Positions 1 through 6,822 of a stretch of DNA of 8,411 nucleotides are shown here, in pieces. Under the pieces are notes generated by a model. It was not told the origin of the DNA, searched no databases, and saw only the letters and a list, made by a program, of their open reading frames with translations. Position numbers and translations under genes: made by a program. Position 1 is the first letter of the stretch; each line of letters begins with the position of its first letter. Source of the stretch: JBGPYB01 sp041493035 (GTDB taxonomy: Bacteria > Acidobacteriota > Vicinamibacteria > Fen-336); contig JBGPYB010000185.1 of assembly GCA_041493035.1 (NCBI GenBank), positions 1 through 8,411 on the forward strand. Direction: 5' to 3'.

Positions 1-1397
1 CCGTCGCGCCGGAGCGCCTCGGCAATCATCTCGGCGAGCTCCAGCTCGTCGTCGACCACAAGTACGACGCCGGGGCCAAGCGGCGCGAGGGTTTCTGCGC
101 CTGCAGCGTCGGACGTCGGCGCGAGCGGCGCCAGCACGGGGAGCTCGATGATGAACCGGGTGCCCTGGCCGGTCTCGCTCTCCACCGTGATGGTGCCGCC
201 ATGTTCCTCGATGATCCCGCGGCAGAGCGACAGACCGAGCCCGGTGCCTTCGCCAGGCGGTTTCGTCGTAAAAAAAGCGTCGAAGACCTTCGCCTGGATC
301 GCCGGGGATATGCCGGGCCCGGTGTCGGCAACTTCGAGCCGGACGCGCTCGCGCTCATGATCGTGGCGTATGCTGACCGTGATCCGGCGCGGCTGGGGTT
401 GGCGGCGCATGGCGTGGTGCGCATTCGCGATGAGGTTCACCAGGACCTGGTGGAGCTGGTGCGGATCCGCCGACAGCACTGGCAGGTCGGTGGCGAGGTC
501 GACCACGACCTCGATACTCTCGGAGCGGAGCTCGTAGCCGAGGAGCTCCACAGCGCCCTCCACCACCTGCTTCAGCCGCACGGGGGTCCGCTCGGGTGGG
601 CGCTGGCGCGCGAGGGCGAGGAAGTTCCGGACAATCCGCACGCAGCGTTCGGCCGCGTCGCCGATCTTTTCGGCTCGGCGCACCACCGTGGGGTCGCTGG
701 CCGTCTCGCGGAGGAGGTGCGCGTGACCGGTGAGAATGGCCAGTGGATTGTTCAGCTCGTGCGCAACACCCGCGAGGAGCTCGCCCATGGTCGCGAGCTT
801 TTCGGTCTGCAGGAGCTGCTCCGTGCGCTCCCGGACCTTCGCTCCGAGGTCCCTCGCGTGCTCCTCGATGGTCTGTTGCGCCTCCCGCAGCGAACCGTTC
901 GCGCGGATCAGCTCCTCGAGGGTCGAAAAGAGCAGCTCGACCATCTGCTGCCGGTCCGCATTGATGACGATCTGTCGGCCGCCTATGTTGAGCGTGATTT
1001 CCACATCCAGGCCGCCCTTCTGACGCAGATCGAGGTTCTCGAAGATCCGCCGGAGCCGCTCCAGGAGGTAGTCGCCTGCCGGTTTCGCGATGAAATTGTC
1101 GGCCCCGTGCTGCAGGCCCTTGACGAAATCCTCGGGAGCATTTCGCTCGGTGAGGAGGACAAAGGGGATCCGCTTCGTCCTCGCGGCCGACTTCACCGCC
1201 TGGCAGAAGGCGAAACCGTCCATCTCCGGCATCACAACGTCGGAGATGATGAGGTCCGGGGGCGCCGACTGCGCTCTCTCGAGCCCCTCCCGGCCATTGG
1301 CGACCACATTGACCCGGTAGCCTTCACCCTCCAAAAGCAGCCGGAGGTGATCCGCCTGGGTCGGACTGTCTTCGGCCACGAGAATCGTTCGTTCCAC
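1..1397 (-). CDS. Hybrid histidine kinase, REC-linker-HisKA-HATPase-REC, 3' end cut by window edge
   Basis: A cytoplasmic hybrid sensor kinase, probably the output of the chemosensory operon. It reads without a stop from GTG at 1397 to the window edge (465 codons seen). The first receiver (about residues 3-122) has acidic pocket E9/D10, phosphoacceptor D53 in SDVVMPEMDG, T83 and K105. Residues 127-167 form a small module (GGR...ADRQQMVELLFSTLEEL), then a coiled coil to about 200. The HisKA H-box is GVAHELNNP with H213. The ATPase has N-box N321/N325 (VNLIANAHHAM), G1 DTGPGI at 358-363 and G2 GEGTGLGL at 382-389. A second receiver starts near residue 444 (VVLVVDDELE, D449/D450) and is cut before its phosphoacceptor. 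I see no membrane segment or PAS domain, so input is inferred to come through REC1. The gene lies 13 nt after cheB, where Wsp operons carry a GGDEF regulator. The architecture is clear; the role is inferred. Confidence 0.93.
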   Translation of the reverse strand, partial: MERTILVAEDSPTQADHLRLLLEGEGYRVNVVANGREGLERAQSAPPDLIISDVVMPEMDGFAFCQAVKSAARTKRIPFVLLTERNAPEDFVKGLQHGADNFIAKPAGDYLLERLRRIFENLDLRQKGGLDVEITLNIGGRQIVINADRQQMVELLFSTLEELIRANGSLREAQQTIEEHARDLGAKVRERTEQLLQTEKLATMGELLAGVAHELNNPLAILTGHAHLLRETASDPTVVRRAEKIGDAAERCVRIVRNFLALARQRPPERTPVRLKQVVEGAVELLGYELRSESIEVVVDLATDLPVLSADPHQLHQVLVNLIANAHHAMRRQPQPRRITVSIRHDHERERVRLEVADTGPGISPAIQAKVFDAFFTTKPPGEGTGLGLSLCRGIIEEHGGTITVESETGQGTRFIIELPVLAPLAPTSDAAGAETLAPLGPGVVLVVDDELELAEMIAEALRRD

Positions 1398-1406
1398 GTT
1401 GCCCCC

Positions 1407-1412
1407 CCTCCT
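1407..1412 (-). promoter_or_regulatory. Ribosome binding site fixing the GTG start of the hybrid kinase
   Basis: A perfect AGGAGG on the minus strand overlaps the cheB TAG stop and sits 9 nt upstream of GTG at 1397-1395. It runs into a seven-G tract (1402-1408). It decides the GTG start, which gives a canonical receiver N-terminus (ERTILVAEDSP), and implies translational coupling to cheB. Confidence 0.85.
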
Positions 1413-2439
1413 ATTTGACCAGCGAGCGGATCATCCCCGCGATCTGCTCCGGCGAGAGCACGTGCTCGGCCGCTCCGAGGCGAATCGCTTCCGCCGGCAT
1501 CCCGAAGATGACGCTCGATTCTTCATCCTGCGCGATCGTCACCCCGCCAGCCTCCCGGAGCCGCTTGAGCCCCGCTGCTCCGTCACGGCCCATTCCGGTG
1601 AGCAGAATGCCGACCGCCGATCGGCCGTAGGCGTCGGCCACCGACCGAAAGAGGTACGATGCCGAAGGGGAGAAGCCCTCTTCCGTCGGCCCGTTCGTTA
1701 GACGGATCCGCTGATCCGTGCCGACTCCCATCTGAAAGCCGTTTCGCGGTAGATAGACCGTGCCTGGCTGAACAGCTTCGCCAGGCTCAGCCAGCTTCAC
1801 GCTGAGCCGAGTCCCCTGGTCGAGCCATTCGACGAGCCCTTCGGTGAACCCGGGAGCGATGTGTTGAACGATGAGGATGGGGGCGGCGAGGTCGACCGGG
1901 AGCCTTGCCAGGATCTCGGCGACCACTTGGGGTCCGCCGGTGGAAGCACCGACGGCGACGAGTCGGATCTTCCTGTCGGGTCTCGCGGCCACGGGGGAAG
2001 GCGGCACCGCGTGCTCGCGCCTCGGCCATCGCCGTACGACCTTCACCTCGGCCATCAGCTTCACCGTCTCGACGAGGCGCCGGGCGCTCTCGGCGTGGGT
2101 CGGATGGTCGAGGCCGCCGGGCTTCTGCACGACGGTCAGGGCCCCGGCTTTGAGGGCCTCGAACGTCATCGCCACCTCGTCCCGGCTGATGCTGGCGCTC
2201 ACGGTGACGATGGGTGTTGGGACGCGCTCCATGATCTTGCGGGTGGCGTCATAGCCGTTCATGCGCGGCATGTGGACGTCCATGACGATGACGTCGGGTC
2301 TGAGTCGCTCGGCCTGTTCCACGGCCTCCTGGCCGTCCTGGGCGGTGCCCACTACCTCGAGCGCCGGGTCCTCGCCGAGCAAGTACACCAGATACTCCCG
2401 CACCGTCGCCGAGTCCTCGGCCACGAGGACACGGATCAT
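1411..2439 (-). CDS. cheB: CheB chemotaxis protein-glutamate methylesterase/deamidase (WspF-like)
   Basis: A response-regulator methylesterase that removes methyl groups from, and deamidates, receptor glutamates/glutamines to reset receptor sensitivity. It has 342 residues, normal for CheB. The receiver (about 1-122) has E8/D9, phosphoacceptor D54 (VMDVHMPRMNG), S81 in the switch Thr/Ser position and K106. A charged and Pro-rich linker spans about 125-157. The esterase domain (about 158-342) carries the whole catalytic triad: S166 in VGASTGGP, H193 in VQHIAPGF and D286 in LTGMGRDGAAG. It lies 24 nt downstream of cheA and 13 nt upstream of the hybrid kinase. By family knowledge, phosphorylation by CheA relieves receiver inhibition. 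In the Wsp system the equivalent protein, WspF, restrains output. All key residues are present, so it should be active. Confidence 0.97.
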   Translation of the reverse strand: MIRVLVAEDSATVREYLVYLLGEDPALEVVGTAQDGQEAVEQAERLRPDVIVMDVHMPRMNGYDATRKIMERVPTPIVTVSASISRDEVAMTFEALKAGALTVVQKPGGLDHPTHAESARRLVETVKLMAEVKVVRRWPRREHAVPPSPVAARPDRKIRLVAVGASTGGPQVVAEILARLPVDLAAPILIVQHIAPGFTEGLVEWLDQGTRLSVKLAEPGEAVQPGTVYLPRNGFQMGVGTDQRIRLTNGPTEEGFSPSASYLFRSVADAYGRSAVGILLTGMGRDGAAGLKRLREAGGVTIAQDEESSVIFGMPAEAIRLGAAEHVLSPEQIAGMIRSLVK

Positions 2440-2443
2440 GGAC

Positions 2444-2449
2444 CACCTC
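2444..2449 (-). promoter_or_regulatory. Ribosome binding site of cheB
   Basis: GAGGTG on the minus strand ends 4 nt before the cheB ATG at 2439-2437, in the 24-nt gap after the cheA TGA. It supports this start, which also gives a standard receiver N-terminus (MIRVLVAEDS). Confidence 0.65.
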
Positions 2450-2463
2450 GGCGGATCACGATC

Positions 2464-4668
2464 TCATACCAGTCGCCGAATGATCTCGAGCAGGTTTGAC
2501 TGGTCGAAGCTCGACTTGATGACGTACGCGTTGGCGCCGACCTCGATGCCCCGCTCCTTGTCCTCGCGTGACTCAAGGGCTGTGACGAGCACGACCGGGA
2601 GCTCGGTCAACTTTCGATCCGCCCGGATCCGGGATGTCAGCTCGAACCCATCCATCCGCGGCATGTCCACGTCGGACACCACGAGATCGAATTCTTCGCT
2701 CTTGAGGAGCGTCCAGGCCTCGATCCCGTCCACCGCTACCCGGACCTGATAGCCGACCGCCTCCAGCAGATTCTTCTCCATTGTGCGCGTCGTGATGGAG
2801 TCGTCCACGACGAGCACGGTTGTTGCGCGACGCGGCTTCTCCGGCTCTACGGTGGGCCGCGACGGACGCGAACTCGCCTTGACGGACTGTAGAAGGTCCG
2901 CCGGGCGAAGAATGAGGACCATCTGGCCCGTCCCCAAGAGACCCGCGCCCGCCACATTCCTGACGCGAACGAGCGGCGGGCGCAACTCTTTGACGAGCAC
3001 TTCGCGGTCGCCCACGATCTCTTCGACGAGCAGTCCCGCTCGCTCCGCTCCGGCGCTCACGACGACGCACGGCCGCTTCCTCGCGGGCTCAGCCTGGCTT
3101 GCTGGCTCCGGAAATCCCAGCAGTCGGGTCAGCTCGGAGATCGGGAGCGGGCGGCCGCTCCAGCGGATTGCTTCTCGTCCCTCCACACCCTCGATGTCAT
3201 CCGGAGCGATGCGGACGACGCGTTCGACGGCATCGATAGGCAGAAGGAACGGCTGCTCGCCCACGCGAACCAACAGGCCCCGAAAGGTTGCGATGGTGGC
3301 CGGAAGAACCATCCGCACCGTCGTCCCCGACCTAGCGTGGCTCGCCACGTGAATGTGGCCGCCCAGCCGCTCTACTTGCTCCTTCACAATCGTCAGGCCG
3401 AGACCGTGTCCCGAAACATGCGTAATGATCGGGCTGGTGCTGAGTCCGGAGCGAAAGACAAGGTGTAGGGCATCCTCATCGGTGATAGCTTTCGCTTGCT
3501 CGAGCGAGAGGAGGCGCGCCCGCGTCGCCGCGGCCCTCAGTTGGGTGAGATCGATCCCGCGTCCATCGTCCGCCACTTGGATCTCGATCCGGTTCCCCTC
3601 CAGGAGCGCGAGGGCCACCGTAACCCGCCCGTGGGACGGCTTCCCCTCCTGGGTTCGCGCCTGCGGCGTCTCGATCCCGTGGTCGATGGCGTTCCGCACG
3701 AGATGGATGAGCGGCTCCTTCATCGCGTCCAGGACCTTCCGATCCAGCTCCAGGTTCGCGCCCCGGGTGACCCACTCCACCTCCTTGCCTTGCTCTCTCG
3801 CCAGGTCGCGAACCATCAGCGGGAAGAGATCGAGGATCGTGGAAGCGGGTGTCATCCGGATCCGCCGCATCTCATCCAGCACGCCATCCACGGCTCCGGT
3901 GATCGTCCGGTGATCGCGGACGAGATGCGTGAGCAGCCGCTGGGCTTGGACGTCGACCGCCCGGAGCGTCGATTCCAGACCCGCGTGGAGATCGGCCTCC
4001 GGTCCATTGGCGGGGCTCAGTCTCTGAGCGGCCCGGATTCGATTGAGAGCCGCGCGGCAGCCGGCCAACGCTTGAGCGAGGGCTCTGACCTCCCCGACCC
4101 GCTCTCCGGCAACGAGTTTTGGAATCAGCAGATCTTCGGCCTGGAGTAGCAGCGCATCCAGTGTGACGGTGCTGAGTCGGATCGTGTCGGATGCCGGGAG
4201 GCCGGGCGCCACGGCCACCGCCGGCGCTTCGGCAAGGGACGGCGAGTGCCCAAGCTTCCGCGCGTCAGCCTCCGGCGGGACGGTGCCCCGCTCCACACGC
4301 TCGGTGAGATCACGTGCCGTCGGCGGCGACACGCTCCGGGTCAGGAGCCCTGCCACGCCGTCGACCCCGTCTTGAATGGAATCGAGCGTCGCGCGGCTGA
4401 GGTCGAGCTGGCCCCGAGCGATCCGACTGAGCGTCGACTCCAGCGTCTGGCAGAGAGCTTCCACATCCGTGAGGCTCACCGAGCGGGCGGCCCCTTTCAG
4501 CGTGTGGGTCTCCCGGAACATGGTCTCCACGACCTCGCGGGCCTCCGGGGGAGGCAGGCCGCGATCCAGCGCAAGGAGCTGCGCTGTGATGGCTTGAAGA
4601 TGCTCCTGCGCCTCCACCTGGAAGGTGGCGAGCAGTCGGGCTTTGAGCTCGTCCTTCCTCGTCGCCAT
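2464..4668 (-). CDS. cheA: CheA hybrid chemotaxis histidine kinase with C-terminal receiver (WspE-like)
   Basis: The central autokinase of the array, 734 residues. Domains in order: HPt/P1 (about 8-110) with phosphorylatable H55 in FRETHTLKGA; a Pro/Ala-rich linker (about 112-160) with no recognisable CheY-binding P2 domain; a dimerisation P3 from about 162 (TIRLSTVTLDALL) to about 290, longer than in flagellar CheA; HATPase with N-box HLVRNAIDHG (N326, D329, H330), G1 DDGRGID (367-373) and G2 SGHGLGLTIV (419-428); CheW-like P5 (about 460-595); and a receiver (about 615-734) with D622/D623, phosphoacceptor D666 (SDVDMPRMDG), T696 and K718. It starts 15 nt after the receptor stop with only a weak ribosome site (TAGG, 8 nt from ATG). 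By analogy with WspE, H55 phosphorylates its own receiver, CheB and a downstream regulator. No separate cheY is visible, so the receiver may act as phosphate sink or output control (inference). Confidence 0.97.
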   Translation of the reverse strand: MATRKDELKARLLATFQVEAQEHLQAITAQLLALDRGLPPPEAREVVETMFRETHTLKGAARSVSLTDVEALCQTLESTLSRIARGQLDLSRATLDSIQDGVDGVAGLLTRSVSPPTARDLTERVERGTVPPEADARKLGHSPSLAEAPAVAVAPGLPASDTIRLSTVTLDALLLQAEDLLIPKLVAGERVGEVRALAQALAGCRAALNRIRAAQRLSPANGPEADLHAGLESTLRAVDVQAQRLLTHLVRDHRTITGAVDGVLDEMRRIRMTPASTILDLFPLMVRDLAREQGKEVEWVTRGANLELDRKVLDAMKEPLIHLVRNAIDHGIETPQARTQEGKPSHGRVTVALALLEGNRIEIQVADDGRGIDLTQLRAAATRARLLSLEQAKAITDEDALHLVFRSGLSTSPIITHVSGHGLGLTIVKEQVERLGGHIHVASHARSGTTVRMVLPATIATFRGLLVRVGEQPFLLPIDAVERVVRIAPDDIEGVEGREAIRWSGRPLPISELTRLLGFPEPASQAEPARKRPCVVVSAGAERAGLLVEEIVGDREVLVKELRPPLVRVRNVAGAGLLGTGQMVLILRPADLLQSVKASSRPSRPTVEPEKPRRATTVLVVDDSITTRTMEKNLLEAVGYQVRVAVDGIEAWTLLKSEEFDLVVSDVDMPRMDGFELTSRIRADRKLTELPVVLVTALESREDKERGIEVGANAYVIKSSFDQSNLLEIIRRLV

Positions 4669-4683
4669 CCGCGAGCCTACGGC

Positions 4684-6162
4684 TTACGCGCCACTTGGCG
4701 CATTACCTGACGCCACGACGAGCGCCTTCAGCCGGCCAGCCAGCCCATTCAAGTCTTGCGCTGCCCGTTCCACCTGCCGCGTCGAGGCCATGTTCTGCGT
4801 GGAGGCCTCCCGGATGTTCTGCATGGCGAGCGCGACCTGATCCATTCCCGCGGCCTGCTGCTGCGCGGAGACCAGGATCTGCTGCGCCGCCTGGGCCGAC
4901 TCGGTCAAGCTCTCGGCCAGGAGCCGGATCGCCTCACCGGCCCGCGAGGCGACGCCGACCCCTGCCTCCGATGCCTTCACCCCTTGCTCGGCCGCCATGA
5001 CCGCCGCCTGCGTCGCCCGCTGGATCTCGTTCAGGATCCCGCGCACCTGCGCCGTTGCCCGCTTGGATTGGTCCGCGAGCGTCTTCACTTCGGCCGCGAC
5101 CACGGCGAAGCCCTTTCCCGCTTCCCCGGCCTTCGCCGCCTCGATCGCCGCATTCACCGCCAGCAGGTTCGACTGCTCGGCCAGATCGTTCACGGTGGCG
5201 ATGATCTCGGCGATCGCCTGCCCCTGCTCGCTCAACGCCAGGATCCGCTCGGCCAAGGCTTCCATCCGCGCCTTGGCCTCCTGCATGCCTTTGATGCTCT
5301 CGTCCACCGCCCGCCGCCCGTCCTGGGAGACCTGCGCGGTTTTCTGCACCGCTTCGGTGACCACGCGCGCCTTCTGGGCAGACACCTGCGCGGTCTGCTT
5401 GACCTCGTCCACGGTCGTCGACGTCTGTTGGACCGCCGTCGCCTCTTCGGCAGCCCCCGAGGCCTGCTGCGTTGTCGCAGCGAGGATTTCGTTGGCAGAG
5501 GAGGTAAGCGCGTTCACGCCCTGCCGGATCTGAGTGGTAACACTCCGGACGATGAAGAAGGCTGCCGCACCGACGAGGGCGAACGCCAGAATCGTTCCGA
5601 ACGCAATCGTCCACACCGTGTTCCGAGCGCTCGCCTCCGCCGCATCGGTGCGCTGCTTCAAGAGCGCGTTCTCCTCGTTCTTCATCTCCGTGATCACACT
5701 TCTCACGTCATCCATGGTTTTCTTTCCCTCGCCACCGAGAACGATGTCGGCCGCGGCCTTGAATCCGCTCTTCCGTCGCGTATCGATCCGCACTTTCACC
5801 TCGTTGAGTTTGCTGGCGATCAGTGGCTTCAGGGTGTCGAGGCGCCGCTGTTGATTGGGGTTGTCAGCCGCCAATTCCCCGATCCGCTTGATCCTGTCCT
5901 GAACGCGCGCGAGCCCCCCGTGGTACGGTTCGAGGAACGCGTCCTCTCCCGTGATGATGTAGCCGCGCTCTCCGGTCTCGGCATCCTTCATCGCAGAGAG
6001 CACGCCTTCGACCTCTTCGAGAACGATCAGCGTGTGGGCTACCTGACGGCTTGTCTCGATGAGTGTGTTCGTGCTCCGGTACGCGATTCCGCCGACGATG
6101 AGCAGGATCAACAGCGGCACGCCGAAGCCAGCCGAAATTTTCCTGCCGACGGTCCATTTCAT
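4684..6162 (-). CDS. Methyl-accepting chemoreceptor with CHASE3 sensor, no evident HAMP, about 40H class
   Basis: A membrane chemoreceptor controlling CheA. Numbering is from ATG at 6162 (492 residues). The N-terminus MKWTVGRKISAGFG is a typical receptor start. TM1 is about 11-28. A CHASE3-like extracytoplasmic helical domain spans about 29-181, with the signature DAETGERGYIITGEDAF at 60-76. TM2 is about 182-206. Signalling helices then follow almost at once, leaving no room for a HAMP. The hairpin tip starts at E329 (EQSNLLAVNAAIEAA), with the apex near 348. Arms of about 140 residues each side fit the 40-heptad class (estimate). Candidate methylation pairs are Q232-Q233, E239-E240 and Q245-Q246. 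The C-terminus ends GNAPSGA, without an NWETF-type CheR-docking pentapeptide. An in-frame ATG at 6204 would add 14 residues (MSEQREVTLKGGPG) but lacks a good ribosome site. The ligand is unknown; CHASE3 does not predict one. In Wsp operons the receptor gene comes first, whereas here it precedes cheA. Confidence 0.95.
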   Translation of the reverse strand: MKWTVGRKISAGFGVPLLILLIVGGIAYRSTNTLIETSRQVAHTLIVLEEVEGVLSAMKDAETGERGYIITGEDAFLEPYHGGLARVQDRIKRIGELAADNPNQQRRLDTLKPLIASKLNEVKVRIDTRRKSGFKAAADIVLGGEGKKTMDDVRSVITEMKNEENALLKQRTDAAEASARNTVWTIAFGTILAFALVGAAAFFIVRSVTTQIRQGVNALTSSANEILAATTQQASGAAEEATAVQQTSTTVDEVKQTAQVSAQKARVVTEAVQKTAQVSQDGRRAVDESIKGMQEAKARMEALAERILALSEQGQAIAEIIATVNDLAEQSNLLAVNAAIEAAKAGEAGKGFAVVAAEVKTLADQSKRATAQVRGILNEIQRATQAAVMAAEQGVKASEAGVGVASRAGEAIRLLAESLTESAQAAQQILVSAQQQAAGMDQVALAMQNIREASTQNMASTRQVERAAQDLNGLAGRLKALVVASGNAPSGA

Positions 6163-6169
6163 CCCGGGG

Positions 6170-6177
6170 CCCCCCTT
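6170..6177 (-). promoter_or_regulatory. Ribosome binding site favouring the internal ATG of the chemoreceptor
   Basis: AAGGGGGG on the minus strand lies 7 nt before ATG at 6162-6160. The upstream in-frame ATG at 6204, only 3 nt after the preceding stop, has no comparable site. The G-run is followed by CCCC, so it could partly self-pair (inference). Confidence 0.6.
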
Positions 6178-6207
6178 CAAGGTCACCTCGCGTTGCTCCG
6201 ACATGCG

Positions 6208-6822
6208 TTAGCCGACCTGGTCGTTGACCACAAGCCGCGGGTCCTGGATCAGTGCCTCCAAGTCCAGAACGGCGACCATCTCGCCCGTCACGCCCCGGAT
6301 GAACGCCCCGCGATCACCGGTCGGGATCACGACCGGGGGAGACGCCAATTCGTGATTTGCGATCCGGACGACTCCCGCCACGGCCTCGGCGAAAATACCG
6401 AACGTCACTCTTCCAGCCTCCACTGCCACGACGCGGCTCTCCTCCGGGACGCTTTCGCCCGCCAAGTCGAACACTCGCCGAAGGTCCAACACGGGCAGGA
6501 TCCGCCCACGGTGGTTCACGATCCCGAGAACAACCCGCGGGGTGCCGGGCATCGTCACCAGCTCCCCGAGCGGGATGACCTCCACGATAGAAGCCGCCGC
6601 GATCCCATAGCGCTCTCCGGCCAAGGAGAAAACAAGGAGATCGACGACCTCGCTGGGAGTCGGAGCGTCCTCGATCGGCTTCGCGAGCGCCCGGGCCCGC
6701 TCTGCCAGGATTCGTTGGGCTTCCTCGGGCGCGCGCTCCGGGCCGGCGTCGAGCGCCTGGCGCGCCCGTGCGAGCCTGGCATAAGCCTCCGGCCAGTCCA
6801 GCGCTCGTTGCGCTCCAGTCAT
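6208..6822 (-). CDS. cheW: CheW-type coupling protein with N-terminal helical extension (WspD-like)
   Basis: A scaffold protein that links receptor tips to CheA. It has 204 residues, longer than a simple CheW (about 150-170). Residues 1-50 are a predicted helical, Ala/Arg-rich extension ending in ILAERARALAKP (38-49), a feature I associate with WspD-type proteins. The CheW fold runs from about 61 (DLLVFSLAGERYGI) to 195, with the characteristic VLGIVNHRGRILPVLDLRRV (98-117) and FIRGVTGEMVAVLDLEALI (174-192). Its ATG overlaps the cheR TGA by 4 nt (ATGA), with GGAG 8 nt upstream inside cheR, so translation is probably coupled. It is the second CheW of the operon. The CheW call is firm; the WspD label rests on the extension and gene order. 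Confidence 0.94.
   Translation of the reverse strand: MTGAQRALDWPEAYARLARARQALDAGPERAPEEAQRILAERARALAKPIEDAPTPSEVVDLLVFSLAGERYGIAAASIVEVIPLGELVTMPGTPRVVLGIVNHRGRILPVLDLRRVFDLAGESVPEESRVVAVEAGRVTFGIFAEAVAGVVRIANHELASPPVVIPTGDRGAFIRGVTGEMVAVLDLEALIQDPRLVVNDQVG

Noticed and set aside
26..424. Minus-strand frame of 132 codons at the left end
   Set aside because: It is in a different frame from the hybrid kinase and overlaps its ATPase and REC2 region. The product is Arg/Ser/Pro-rich and featureless.
201..1418. A 405-codon open frame on the plus strand
   Set aside because: It is antisense to the hybrid kinase, which shows clear REC, HisKA and HATPase motifs on the minus strand. The plus-strand product has no recognisable features.
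1861..2499. Plus-strand frame of 212 codons (and similar ones at 3496-4149 and 7158-8063)
   Set aside because: They are antisense to cheB, cheA and cheR respectively, with low-complexity composition and no family motifs.
6163..6180. Possible hairpin or operator in the G/C-run before the receptor gene
   Set aside because: The GGGG/CCCC runs are adjacent, so only a very short stem can form. It is better explained as a G-rich ribosome site.
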